Assembly: GCA_012845835.1 (NCBI GenBank)
Contig: JABAKD010000021.1
Span: forward strand, 1,961,685-2,025,684
Direction: 5' to 3'
DNA: 64,000 nucleotides
Source of the DNA: Undaria pinnatifida
Taxonomy: Eukaryota > Sar > Phaeophyceae > Laminariales > Alariaceae
This document shows, piece after piece, positions 25,503-36,350 of the stretch. Position numbers and translations under genes: made by a program. Each line of letters begins with the position of its first letter. Position 1 is the stretch's first letter. The notes under the pieces were generated by a model. The model ran no database searches, was not told the DNA's origin, and saw nothing but the letters and a program-made list of their open reading frames with translations.

Positions 25503-26036
25503 ATTTTCGTACTTTACACCTTTACGTCAACAGTCCATCGTTCATCTCACGAAAAATGGGCGCACAGGGCAGCTTACATGTTTGCGTGGTCCGCCTCAGT
25601 CCGAGACGAGTCATGTAAAAATTAGCGTGTGGTGGCATTCGCTTCCGCTTAACAACATCGACAACCGTTATCACTGCCGTGTGGGCCAAACCCTGGACCC
25701 AAGTTTATGGACCGTCTACGGGCACGCTGGCTGTGAACCATCCCCGGTTCCCGCTTTCACTTTTTGAATGCATATAGACAAATTTCGTTTTTTTTTACGG
25801 TTTCGAGAACAGGACTGCTCTTTCTTCGCGATCAATAAAAGTCTGCCAGCGGCCCGATGTTGTGGAGAAATCACCCCAGAGCCGCAAGAATTGCCAGGTG
25901 ATTTGTTTGGGTGGTCGGCGCGGCGTGAGCCTGCGGCATCATGGCGACTCCACAAGATAAGGGGACTACCAACTACCCAAAGCAAGGCGCCTGAGAAAAA
26001 TTGGTGGCCTTTGGTGCTCTAGTCTGGACTGTTTGT
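25503..26036. other. no recognisable feature
   Basis: Sequence beyond the endonuclease fragment. No LINE ORF1 or promoter is recognised, and no shared repeats. Confidence 0.35.
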
Positions 26037-26384
26037 TTAGAACCGGTGTGCACATAGTTTTAGGTCCGACCAGCCCATGTCCTCGCACGCGTCCCTGCAC
26101 AGCGCAGACACCACATCCTGGTTCGCGGCTTAGGGGGGTTGCAGCCACCTGCTCAAGGGTCAGCACGCCGAGCTTTCTTGTTGGAAGCAACCTTTTACAG
26201 CGCAATACTATATATGATCACGTACATGTAGTGTTTAGGCCCAAAATGTGACTATTTGGGTGAAACATACCACCTGCGCGTTTGCCGAGGACCCCGCGGT
26301 AGCGTAGTGCATGTACAGACCCACGAACGCCTCCACAAAGGCCGGCGACCCGCGAGGTTGACCAATATCGCTGCCCTGGAACAT
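26037..26384 (-). CDS. Candidate last two exons of an unidentified gene
   Basis: Minus strand. 26384-26274 encodes 37 residues from an in-frame ATG (MFQGSDIGQPRGSPAFVEAF...), ending GCGCAG before a GTGGTATG donor. After a 156-bp intron, an acceptor (GCGAACCAG) precedes 26117-26037, which encodes DVVSALCRDACEDMGWSDLK and a short tail to a TAA stop. Both joins are phase 0. The ATG sits just before a second acceptor-like CAG (ACCATGTTCCAG), so the first listed exon may be internal and the real start further upstream (above 26400). Product family unknown. Composition is more protein-like than the surroundings. No transcript evidence. Confidence 0.3.
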
Positions 26385-26532
26385 GGTAGGTGGCGTGGGG
26401 AAACACTGGACCACAATTTCATGCACAGCAGTAGATTTCCTGTCTTTGAATTTCTGGTGTTGGCCTCCTTTGTGGTACATGTGAACACTCCCACGCCAAA
26501 GCTTATTCAAGATTAGACCTAGTCCGTGATTG

Positions 26533-27085
26533 GCGCTGCTGTACGCAGTGGCTTCCACACAATCGGCAAACTACCTTGAACGCAAACGATAGCTGGCGTC
26601 TAGGCGAATCGATAAACCAATTAACCCCCCGTCGACTCTAACCTTGTGTTCTGGAAAAAAACGATTCCGCAAAACCAGAATCGACACCTTTGAAGCATGC
26701 ATTTCATACCGCTTTTTGTATTTTTGTCTCACCCACCCCGAACAAAACAAGTTGGAACAATGTTTTCTGCGCTGCTGTACCCAGTGGGTTCGACACATTC
26801 GGCAAAGTACCATGGAGACGAAAGATAGCTGACGTCTAGGCGAATCGATGAACCTGTTGAGCCTCTGTCAACTCGAACCCTGCGTTCGGCAAAATTCTAC
26901 TCCGCGAAACCGGAATCGACATAAAAATTGGGTTTTCACACCTATGAAGCGTATTTTTCATACCGCTATTAGTATGTATTGCCCCGCCCACCCCTAACAA
27001 GACAGGCCGAAACTGTGTTTGGTGCTGCTGTACGCAGTGTGTTCAACACATTCGGTAAACTATCTCGAAGACAAAACATTGCTTA
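26533..27085. repeat. Tandem repeat, 236-253-bp units (about 2.3 copies)
   Basis: Units start at GCGCTGCTGTACGCAGTG (26533), GCGCTGCTGTACCCAGTG (26769) and GTGCTGCTGTACGCAGTG (27022, partial). Each contains CTAGGCGAATCGATRAACC, a CCGGAATCGACA block and CATACCGCT. Spacings are 236 and 253 bp. No conserved frame across units. Confidence 0.75.
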
Positions 27086-27301
27086 CACACTGTTCCTCCC
27101 GGCAGAGGAGGTCGCTCGATGATAGCAAACGTAGTACATTTCCGCATTATTTGCAGTGTACACTAACACAACGCTTGTTTTTCAGTTGTGAATATGCAGA
27201 CTCGCCCATAGCGAGGCAGCTCCAGCTATGGAGACACCGGCCATGTTGTGTGCGCAGCCAGCTAGGAGTCATTGGTGCAAGCAGGTATACGTAGAACGTG
27301 A

Positions 27302-27969
27302 TCTGGGATTGGAACACCGCGGTATCAGTACCTATTTTGTGACCAGCGTAGTCTTCCGGAGGGGAACAAAAGGCTCAAGGAGATATCCACCAACCTAACA
27401 GCAGCTGGGGGTTACAGATTCCTCGGTAGCAGGTTTCCAACCAGGGTGTGGTTGCTCGCATTTACTGGAAAGGGTGGGGCGGAATCCATATTTGCTGAGC
27501 GGGGAGAGGATAACTCTTTCGGGCGAGAAGGGGATGGTTCTGGAGAAGCGCCTGTCGCGGCGCCAAGGACGGCTGTTGTTTCCAGAGACAAGGGGGAAGT
27601 GCTTCCGGTGTATGTAGATGGAGAAGATGTACAGACACTAGGGTAATTTACAGATCCCTCGGTAGCAGGTGTTTAACAAGGGCGTGGTGGCTCGCGTTCA
27701 CTGAAAATGGTGGGACGGAATCCATATTCGCTGAGCGCGGAGAGGATAATTCCTTCAGGCGAGAAGAGGGTGGTTCTTGCGAAGTGCCTGTCGCGGCGCG
27801 ACGGATTGCCATTATTTCCGGAGACAAAGGGGAAAGTGCTGCCGTTGTAGATGAACAAGAGGTAAACACTGCGGCAGGGACGACAGGAGAAGACGGTGAT
27901 GTCGTCGCTGGCAAAGACTCGGCTGGAAATGGCCAAATTTCTGAACTACTAGAACGGTCTGTTTCGTGA
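27302..27969 (+). CDS. Tandemly duplicated coding segment, unknown protein
   Basis: An open frame without an ATG runs 27302-27649 (about 115 codons, e.g. GNKRLKEISTNLTAAGGYRF). Its second part (YRFLGSRFPTRVWLLAFT...) is repeated 236 bp later as YRSLGSRCLTRAWWLAFT... and runs to a TGA at 27967-27969. Units are about 27412-27647 and 27648-27883. The shared protein pattern is LAFT..GG.ESIFAERGEDN, then PVAA.R and DKGE. The protein is acidic and rich in Gly and Ser. The repeat length is 3n+2, so the units lie in different frames. A 26-nt GT...AG stretch (GTAATTTACAG to GGTAGCAG) between them would restore the frame if removed. It could equally be a simple frameshift. No start codon was found, so this may be an internal exon or a pseudogene. 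Confidence 0.4.
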
Positions 27970-29539
27970 CAAAGATAGACTAGACTATAGGGTATAGAAC
28001 GGGATTCTTCTCCATATTTCATGCCCTGTTTGATTTTGGTGTTTTTTTCGCGACGTGTTTCACATTTACACCCGATGTTGTTGGAGTGCGCAGAATAAGA
28101 AGAACAACCCGAGAGGCAATCCCATCGATCACCCTTGGCCTTGGATTGCCTATACGCTAGCGACTGACCGTCGGACATGATTAAGACAGCTGCAATAATA
28201 TGATGGAAGAAGGCTTGGTGAAATGGCGGCTCCGTTTTTGTCGTTGCGTGCTTCGAGCGTCGATCTGCTGCGTACTCGCACTGCTGTGGACTGTCTGGCC
28301 TCCTTTCCCCTTGCCGTCTCAGTAAGGCATGCTGCGAAGCATGCCGTAGCAGGCTTGTAGCGTGTGTGGGGGGGCCTTTCCGGCCGGTGTAAGGCCGGAC
28401 TCACCCTCAAGGAGTGATAACTTCTTGCTGCTGCGTGTGGCCGCGAGGCATATGCGTGGCGGTAGAGTTGGGTCGTGCGTGGTGCGTTAGGCATGATCAC
28501 CTACGATTCGCGCGTCATTTAAGGCAGCAGCGTCGAAGCTGCAACGCCTGATCGGGATGCTCGAGTGCGCGGAGGCAGTCGCCACCACGAGCCACGCTAC
28601 AGGGCAGTCTCTGTTTGCGTGGAGGAAACTCCGCCGGCATGAGGCTGGACTCGACGATGAATGAGGGGGGCGACTGGCCATCGACGAGCGGGGAAGAGAC
28701 AAGTTGAACTCTCTCTGAACGAGAACGTTTTCTTTTCAGATCAGCACCGCAAGCTGCGTGGAGCATTTTGTTTTTTTGGGGCGGAGGAGAAGGGTAACCG
28801 ATTGGAATTGAGTGTCAACGAAAGCAAGTGCGAAGGAGCGGGCCGAGTGAGCTAAAGCGATGAGGCGGTCATAGGAAACCGCAGCAGGATAATGGCGCAC
28901 GGAGACCCACCACCCGCACGCACACCATCATCATCACGAGAGCAGCAATTGTCGTTTTTTCAGTTTTTCTTTTTAACATGGCAGTAGGACAAAATGTTTC
29001 TTACGTCACTGTTATTGTAGAGTTGGTAGAAGAGTTGTATACCATTTATGGGGAACAACCTCTCACATTTTTTTTTCAGGCACGGTCGTAGTAGCTACGC
29101 TGCAACCTGTCAAATAACTCGGGAAGGCGGGGCGACCATTAATTTTTGTGTTGTGTTTTTTTATTCGATTGCTCTTGTTTCACTGCATGCCTGCGGGTTG
29201 TCACTCTGAGAGCACTCCAGACAGCAGGCGCGTTCGTCTGTGCTCATGATTACCGTGCGGTTCGTACGGTGCAGGCAGCTCAACCGCTATAGTTTGTAGC
29301 CGCGAGTTGGTTAGTTGGGGGAACGTGGGAAGTCTATGCTGTAGTTGGGTTGATATCCGCGGCCATGTGAGTTCAGCTTGCACATTGGATCTTTTCCCTC
29401 GTGGGTCATTCTTCGTAACGTGCGTTTTTTGCGGAAAAGCGTGGTACTTCCCGGGCGCATTTTTATTTAATTTGGTGTTTCGGATAATGTTAGGGGCTCC
29501 AGCACCCCTGTGCGACCACGGACTTAGTTTTTTTGACAA
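27970..29539. other. no gene recognised; small hairpin at 28326-28345
   Basis: GGCATGCT-GCGA-AGCATGCC at 28326-28345 is a perfect 8-bp stem. The rest contains only short frames and no shared repeats. A T-run occurs at about 29069-29077. Confidence 0.4.
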
Positions 29540-29552
29540 GAGTTAATGTGAG

Positions 29553-29584
<32 letters not shown>

Positions 29585-29591
29585 ACAACAA
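29540..29591 (+). mobile_element. Severely 5'-truncated SINE-3 with (AAC)n tail
   Basis: GAGTTAATGTGAG followed by about 12 AAC units matches exactly the sense 3' end of SINE-3 copies found elsewhere on the minus strand. Keeping only the last ~13 bases plus tail is typical 5' truncation in retroposition, and it fixes the sense direction of SINE-3. Confidence 0.55.
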
Positions 29592-30137
29592 CTGCTGTTG
29601 AATGCTGCATGATCGCAAAACCCATTCTTCTTGTTGTTAAAAGAAAATCGATCGATTGTACGGGTAAGAGGGTACACGACATTGGCCCAAAAAACCAGGG
29701 GAGAAATACGAATTGACCGGTCGAAATAACGGCGCCGCTTCTATACAAAACCGGGATTCTTTTCTAAGGCCAGGTCAATTTTTCTTATATGCGTCTGTTT
29801 TGTACACCTTGATTGAACAGATTTTTCCACCCTTCCTAGTCGACATTCAGCAAAAAGTGTCCGTGCCGACCCGTCCTTGAAAGACGAACCTTGTGGCTAC
29901 AAACAACGAGGCATAGACACACATTCCAACATAGAAACGTGATTTGAGCCATGCAATGGGCCGATGACCACACGGCGGGCGAAGAACGATGATAGCCAGC
30001 ACACCAGGCTATAGTTGAATCGAAACGGTAACGAGCAGGAAAATATCTGGAAAATATAGAAGTCGATACTATGAAGGAGAACAAAAAAGAGAAAAGATCA
30101 GGTAAAAGTGTACCAGGTATATATAAAAAATGACAAA
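29592..30137. other. no recognisable feature
   Basis: No shared repeats or credible frames. Confidence 0.4.
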
Positions 30138-30366
30138 TATACTTGAGCTGTGAGATTGACGCAAAATAGATTTTGACCAAAACTTAGCTTTGCAAGCTGC
30201 GTGCAATACTTCAATCCGGCGTGTTACGGGGTGTGTACCCTCGTGAAGGATGCAAGTCGGTGACTCCCCTGCTCTTGCCAGGGTCAACAGGACTAAGACG
30301 TTCAGCCTTGTCCTGCGCACGGAAACTGTATAACCCGCGTGAGGGGGACAAAACCAGACATCTATC
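30138..30366 (+). repeat. R1 repeat, diverged full-length copy
   Basis: Recognisable from TATACTTGAGCTGTGAGAT to ACAAAACCAGACATCTATCT, with all internal R1 landmarks but many substitutions. Likely an old insertion. Confidence 0.6.
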
Positions 30367-31048
30367 TGTAGAACGAAGTATGCATGAAACAATAAGTGTT
30401 GTACTTTGGGTGAGCTTTGCAGTGGGCTACTTCAGTCTACCGGGTTTGTACGCAAGTTCCTGTCTGTGTACTCTCTGTATTGTGCTAGGCCAGCGGAGCT
30501 CCAGCCCATGCCTGATGCTCGGGGTTTCTGCTGTCCAGTCATGATGGAACGTGGGGTGGACGTCGATCGCTTCTTCTTGAAGCGATCTCTCTTCTGCACT
30601 TACTTACTTGATGTAATGCGAGGAACACTCACACACCTGTATTGGTCGATCGAATACCGACGAGAGAGATCTGGCGTTCGCATCTGCGTCGGGCAGTGCG
30701 CACTTGATCCCAAAGCTCTACGAGCGCCCGCGTCTCACACACTACCAGGGAATACACAAACGAAAGCGTGGGTTCAGAACGACTGATCCCCGCACTCTCT
30801 ACAGATGAAAGCTCTTGCGCTAAAACGGAAATGGTCGAAAGTGCGTCACCGTATCCGATTGTTTTTGGTGCTCCAGGCAACCTCCTCCATGGATAATTTC
30901 TGGTGGACGCACCGAAGGCCACAAACTGGCGCATCTGCAAAGAGGTGTTGGGGAGGGTCGGAGTTCGTATCGCGAAGAGCACGGAATGACTTCCTCCATA
31001 TGGATGCTAATCGAGACAATTAATAGTTGTGTTATAAAAAATGAAAAT
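30367..31048. other. no recognisable feature
   Basis: A 117-residue minus-strand frame (30982-30629) starts at a non-ATG or weak context and shows no recognisable domain. It is not called. Confidence 0.35.
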
Positions 31049-31269
31049 ACACTCCAGCTGCGAGATCAAAGATTTGGTTGAAACTCATCTTTGCAAGCTG
31101 TGTGTGATACTCCGATCGCGGGTATATTACGGGTTATGTGTCCTCACTAAAGACATAGGTCGGCAACTCCCCTTACAACTACAGTGTAGCTATCAGGGTC
31201 AACAGGATGATTTTAGTCAGTCTGTGCGCGGAAACTATAAAACCTGTTTCTGAGGGTACAAAATCTGGC
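31049..31269 (+). repeat. R1 repeat, full-length copy
   Basis: Close to consensus from TACACTCCAGCTGCGAGATC to ACAAAATCTGGC. Flanked on the left by TTATAAAAAATGAAAA, a context repeated at other R1 copies. Confidence 0.75.
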
Positions 31270-31489
31270 TATATACAACAAACAAGACAGGTATTTATAT
31301 ATGTACTTACTAACTAATATCTTCGTGCTGAAAGCGCTCGGTTGGTGCATCCCTGGCATCTCCGTCGTCGGGCGGTCCTGCTTACCTGCGGAAAACAGTA
31401 CAGCTTTTCTTTGATTTCTTGCCCTACCTTATCTATTTTTGTTACAATTGGTCCAGCTTTTCTTTGATTTCTTGCTCCACCCGATTTTT

Positions 31490-31575
31490 TTTTACATATA
31501 TATATATATTGTAAACGCACAGTCTATCCACTAGATAGACCACAATGTCACAGCAGCATCGGTGTCTACCAGAGC
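31490..31575 (-). mobile_element. SINE-4 fragment (tRNA-like head)
   Basis: T-run and (TA)n on the left, then GTAAACGCACAGTCTATCCA and CTAGATAGACCACAATGTCA. On the minus strand this gives a box-A-like TGGTCTATCTAGTGG. No box B survives. Related to 32046-32125. Confidence 0.4.
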
Positions 31576-31729
31576 TATTTTTTTGTGTGCAACTGCTATT
31601 ACTGTATAATACTAGCAAACCATATACCTTGTATGTACTACGCAGCTTGCAAAGTTGAGTTGAAACCATTCAATCGACAGTACTCACAGCAAACGTTTAC
31701 CCATTTTTGTTATATTATAAAATTTAAAA

Positions 31730-31840
31730 TACACTCCAGCTGTGAGATCGAAGATTTCGTCGAAACTCATCTTTGCAAGCTGTGTGTGATACTCCGATCG
31801 CGCGCATTACGAGTTGTGTGTCCTCATTAAGGATATAGGT
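31730..31840 (+). repeat. R1 repeat, short form
   Basis: Matches R1 from TACACTCCAGCTGTGAGATC and stops at GGATATAGG, next to (TA)-rich DNA. The same break point is seen at 42092-43140 and 62227-62330, so a short ~110-bp R1 variant probably exists as a mobile form. Confidence 0.7.
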
Positions 31841-31879
31841 TATTATATATATTAATACTCCGGAGTATATCATCTTTTT

Positions 31880-32130
31880 TAAGACGACTATTTTTTTCCC
31901 TGATGACACCTGGATTCAACCAACGAAAACCACGCTTATAAGTGGACAGTTTATCCACTAGCCTACAAAGTCGCATTGCCATCTATCTATCATTTTTTTT
32001 ACAAACAACTAGACTATTGACTTTTCATGAGGATTATATTCATTCTCGATGACACCCGGATTCGAACCAGCGATAGTCACCAGCATTATAAGCGGGCAGT
32101 CTATGTACTACACCACAATATGTCTCAGCA
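31880..32130 (-). mobile_element. SINE-4, two tRNA-like heads
   Basis: 32046-32125 on the minus strand has an exact box-B core (GGTTCGAATCC) and a box-A-like TGGTGTAGTAC about 50 bp upstream, with a partly pairable acceptor stem. A diverged head sits at about 31896-31975 (plus: GATGACACCTGGATTCAACC). T-runs at about 31883-31897 and 31991-31998 may be poly-A tails on the sense strand. Related heads occur near 36118-36190 and 36240-36345. Not called as functional tRNA because the arms do not all close. Confidence 0.5.
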
Positions 32131-32180
32131 GCAGTGTGGTGTATCTACCAGGACTGATATCATATAAATACAAGGGCTAC

Positions 32181-32211
32181 GCATGGGCGCCGGCGATGCC
32201 GGCGCCCATGC
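32181..32211. repeat. Perfect 14-bp hairpin
   Basis: GCATGGGCGCCGGC, loop GAT, then the exact reverse complement. It is far more GC-rich than its surroundings. It may be the end of a foldback element or a leftover of excision. No partner copy was seen in the window. Confidence 0.7.
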
Positions 32212-33003
32212 TTTGGGTAGGGCAGGGCAGCACTTCGACAACTTAAGGTGTAGCTGTCCGATTCGGCATGCATTGAACTTTAAAGTAATGCCGAGAGTTC
32301 AATACGAACATGGGATTATGAAAGTCATGATTTGACAGAAAAAAAACGTAATACGGACTATTCTACAACAAAGAAGGCAAGGATAAGCGAAACACACTAT
32401 GTAAAATACGCCGTCAAGTAAAAGTTGGTGTCTATCAAACAAAAATACCGAAAAGAGTATTATTGAGAACCTGCGGGGCCTCTAGGCGAAACGAAAGAGG
32501 CCTTGGCATTAATGCAGAGACTGCACTGCTGTCCCCGTGGCAATGGAGGTTCGAAGGCGACTGGATGCAAAGTCGGTTTGCATCAAACGTCGGCATGGGG
32601 CCATGTCAGCCGGCGAGGTTTAGGAAGAAGATTGCTTTGTTTGTTACGTGAAGGCTGTCGCATTGATTGGTTTGCGTGGTTGCGGGTGAGGAGAAAAACG
32701 AAGAAGAGGAGGGCGATCTCTCGTTGCGTCGGCGTTGTCTAAGATAGGTGCCGGGGTGGCTTTGCTCGTACGGGAGGTTGGCCGTAGCGCTTCTTCTCTT
32801 TTTTTTATCGAGAAGGCGGGATATGTGTGTCTGCTATCTTTGCTTCGTGGGTGCTTTCACGTTGTCGAAATCGGACGCGTCCGCTCAATACATAATATCC
32901 GGAGTGTCTCTACCATGACGACTGCTGATGGTGCCGTGCGTATTTCCCAGAGACTGACATATTATTTACTGGTAGAAATAATCATATACCTTTCTTTGCA
33001 ACA
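32212..33003. other. no recognisable feature
   Basis: Short frames only; no shared repeat before the T-run of the next SINE. Confidence 0.4.
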
Positions 33004-33343
33004 TTTTTTTTTATCCCATTTATCATCCCTGCACCATTCTCGCGCTCCCTCCCAGTAGTAACTCAGATCCGGGGTCACATAGCGGGCCCTCCTCGTCCCT
33101 CCCCACTTCGGCACGTGCGTTCATTTTTACCGCGAGCAGAATCGAGCATTTTCTTCCCTCGTCGACTCGCGTCGAATTGCACCTAGCAGGCGCTCTCAGC
33201 TGCTGCTGCCGTTGATCTCTTTTTTTTATAGCATTTTTGCAAATAAAGTCAAATTTCATCGTGGTGGGTGTCGTACTCAAGGACAACCAAACGTTGGAGG
33301 TATTCGAGGGTAAAACCACTAGACCACCGGGGCGGCCGGCTGA
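33004..33343 (-). mobile_element. SINE-2, full-length copy
   Basis: T-run at about 33005-33012 (poly-A on the sense strand). Body carries GCGGGCCCTCCTCGTCCCTC and TTCTTCCCTCGTCGACTCGC. Head ends in CCGGGGCGGCCGGCTGA. The minus-strand head has box-A- and box-B-like positions (TGGTTTTACC region; CCTTGAGTACGACACC). Confidence 0.65.
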
Positions 33344-33451
33344 CAATTGATTAAAACAAAACAGGATATTTGCATAGGGTTCAAAATCTTGTTGGCAGAA
33401 AAAACAAATTTGCAGGAAGCAGCTGAAAGGTCAAGAAACAGGCAATATTTC

Positions 33452-33860
33452 AGTTGTTGTTGTTCTCACATTAACTCGCACAATCCAGTCCGTGGTCACA
33501 GGACTGGTTCCAGTCACTCTGGAGCAGAGGAATACCCTAGGGAAAAACACAAACAACCCAAGGTGGTACACGCATAAATCACAAGCTGACGCAATTCATG
33601 CCTCCACCAGAAACATATAAAGTGAGATCGGGAGTCAGTATACGATGTGCCAGGTCCATACCGGCGCATACGTCCCATTACTCGCGCCTGGGAAAACGGA
33701 CTATACCGCTTGCCACCCAAGAAAGACTACCACGTATATATCACACGTAGTATCTATCACTACGCATACGCACAACAGACGCAAGTCAATTGGAAAAAAG
33801 AAGCAAAGAAGAGAAAGGGAAGGAAATGGGTGCATGGGGCCAAGAAAAAGAAAAGGTGAA
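33452..33860 (-). mobile_element. SINE-3 copy with short tail
   Basis: Plus-strand left edge CAGTTGTTGTTGTTCTCACA shows only four TTG units at the junction where 21207-21700 has over 150. Body includes CCGCTTGCCACCCAAGAAAG and GACGCAAGTCAATTGGAAAA. Right end purine-rich. Confidence 0.65.
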
Positions 33861-34076
33861 TAAATTTTGGGGGGTCTACTGGCGAGGCTGCCACCAGAAC
33901 GGGATGTCACATGTCACGTGGTCTTTCGACGGTCTACAGCAGTAGTACTACGAACGACTTCCGATACACTCACCGGAGCACGGACTACCGGCCAATTACG
34001 CGATCGACAGCTGGCCGTGGTTGTCACGTGTCTCTGTGTTGGGGGCCCCTGCCCTGCCTCTTGTTGGCTCTTGAGA

Positions 34077-35500
34077 GTGATGCGTGTACGACTATACTTG
34101 CCAGCGAACGGCACTCGCACTGCACTTTGAGCTATCTGCTGTAGTTCTCGTTGCTACTTGTTGCCGCCTTATGTGCTAGACGTTTCGCCCTTCGGCTACT
34201 GCTGCTACACCTGCTGTTGTGTGTTTGCCAATGTCGTCAGTTGGCGTTCATGCTCGTCGTACATACTGATGTTCTCACCGAATATGTGCGGGTTTCCTCG
34301 TACCTCAACCGTACGACGACGAGCTCAAAACCGAAGGGAGGTGACATGAAATGGCATTGACAATGGCCACATAGAAGCGAGCACAGCGGGATAGTTCGCT
34401 GCGAATCAACCGCACTCGTTCAACCGCACTCGTTCATGCCTACAGCAGAGGCTGTCTGGAGTGTCAGCGGCCGTGCTAAAGCCAGGGCCAAAGGCCGAAG
34501 AGACGGCTCTACCTGCTTGGTTTTGTCTCGAGATTCTGTTATATATATTGGACAGAGTGATGCGTGTACGACTAAACTTGCCAACGGCACTCGCACTGCA
34601 CTTTGAGCTATCTGCTGTAGTTCTGGTTGCTACTAGCTGCTGCATTATGTGCTAGAAGTTTCGCCCTTCGGCTACTGCTGGTACACCTGCTGTTTTGTGC
34701 TTGCCAATGTCGTCAATTGGCGTTAATGCTCGTCGTACATACTGCTGTTCTCACTGAGTACGTACGGGTTTCCTCGTACCTCAACCGTACGACGACGAGC
34801 TCAAAACCGAAGGGAGGTGACATGAAATGGCATTGACAATGGCCACATAGAAGCGAGCACAGCGGGATAGTTCGCTGCGAATCAACCGCACTCGTTCAAC
34901 CGCACTCGTTCATGCCTACAGCAGAGGCTGTCTGGAGTGTCAGCGGCCGTGCTAAAGCCAGGGCCAAAGGCCGAAGAGACGGCTCTACCTGCTTCGTTTT
35001 ATCTCGAGATTCTGTTATACATATTGGACAGAGTGATGCGTGTACGACTAAACTTGCCAACGGCACTCGCACTGCACTTTGAGCTATCTGCTGTAGTTCT
35101 CGTTGCTACTAGTTGCTGCATTATGTGCTAGAAGTTTCGCCCTTCGGCTACTGCTGCTACACCTGCTGTTTTGTGCTTGCCAATGTCGTCAATTGGCGTT
35201 AATGCTCGTCGTACATACTGCTGTTCTCACTGAGTACGTACGGGTTTCCTCGTACCTCAACCGTACGACGACGAGCTCAAAACAGAAGGATAGTGATATG
35301 AAATGGCATTGACAATGGCCACATAGAAGCGAGCACAGCGGGATAGTTCGCTGCGAATCAACCGCACTCGTTCAACCGCACTCGTTCATGCGTACAGCAG
35401 AGGCTGTCTGGAGTGTCAGCGGCCGTGCTAAAGCCAGGGCCAAAGGCCGAAGAGACGGCTCTACCTGCTTCGTTTTGTCTCGAAATTCTGTTACGTGAAA
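34077..35500 (+). repeat. 476-bp tandem triplication
   Basis: Three head-to-tail units beginning GTGATGCGTGTACGACTA at about 34077, 34557 and 35033 (spacing 480 and 476). They share TTTCGCCCTTCGGCTACTGC, CGTACGACGACGAGCTCAAA and CATTCATGCCTACAGCAGAG-type blocks and are about 95% alike. Two frames stay open in each unit, including a hydrophobic leader-like peptide (ALRLLLLHLL), but neither has an ATG start. Coding is therefore not supported. A perfect CGTACGACGACGAG block and a duplicated AACCGCACTCGTTC motif (two per unit) add substructure. Confidence 0.8.
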
Positions 35501-36104
35501 GTATCATGATTTGGGAGTTTTTTGTCACGAAACCTCTTGCCGTCGGTAATTTGTGTCGCGAAGTTGTGGGATATCGTCGGTAAGTTGTGTCACGTTTTAA
35601 GTGAACCCACACTAAAAAATTGAATTTCCAGCTGGAAAAACGAGCAGAAACAAAAGCAATAAAATGCCGAGCAAGAAACCAGACGAACTAGTGAAAAAGT
35701 ACAGCAAAGAATCTAACGCTCGAGAGTACGCCACCGCAAAATTCCAAACATTATCATGAACCGTTTGGAAATTATGCCAATTTTGTAAATCATTCAGGCG
35801 TTGCAGCCATTATGATTCAACAATTTTTCCGAAATTCCTCCTCGACACTCGCTCGTCTCGCTCGGCACCCGTCCGCGTTCACGTCGTTGTGCGGAACGGA
35901 CACGGCAGGGCGAGGGGCGTTGGAGCCGCCCTCCGAAGGCGGCGCTCGAACCAAGCCATATTCGACCGAGGATTCCAGTTCCGCGAATCGCATACTTAGG
36001 CAGAGACAAAAAACTCCTGACCAAAGTACATGACACCAAGGAATGACTCGATATTCAAGGAATGATTTTATGTATATTTATATTTCAATTTTTTCGAGGA
36101 TATT
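35501..36104. other. no recognisable feature
   Basis: No shared repeats. Frames on both strands at 35794-36039 are short, with unremarkable products. Confidence 0.4.
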
Positions 36105-36350
36105 TTTTTTTTCGTGTGACCCCAGGATTCAACCGACGAAAACCAGGCTCATATGCGGACAGTCTATCTACTAGAAGACCACAAAGTGACATTGATACGT
36201 ATCTATTAATTTTTTTCATGAGGACCATTTCTTTTTTCTCCGATGACACCGGGATTCGAACCAACTGAGAAGACACCGGGATTCGAACCAACTGAGAAGG
36301 CCTTGAGGCTTATAGTACATACCGGTAATACTACACCAGGTTAGTACATG
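36105..36350 (-). mobile_element. SINE-4 heads with duplicated box B
   Basis: T-run at about 36105-36113 then a degenerate head (CCAGGATTCAACCGACGAAA ... TCTATCTACTAGAAGACCAC). A second head at about 36240-36345 has GATGACACCGGGATTCGAAC and the 25-bp block around GGATTCGAACCAACTGAGAA duplicated in tandem. The minus strand shows box B GGTTCGAATCC twice. Confidence 0.5.

Noticed and set aside
32046-32125. Functional tRNA gene on the minus strand
   Set aside because: Boxes A and B are good but the arms do not all pair, and relatives nearby show it is a SINE head.
34151-35312. Three 69-residue leader-like peptides
   Set aside because: The frames start at TTG, lack an ATG, and accumulate amino-acid changes as freely as other sites, so coding is unsupported.
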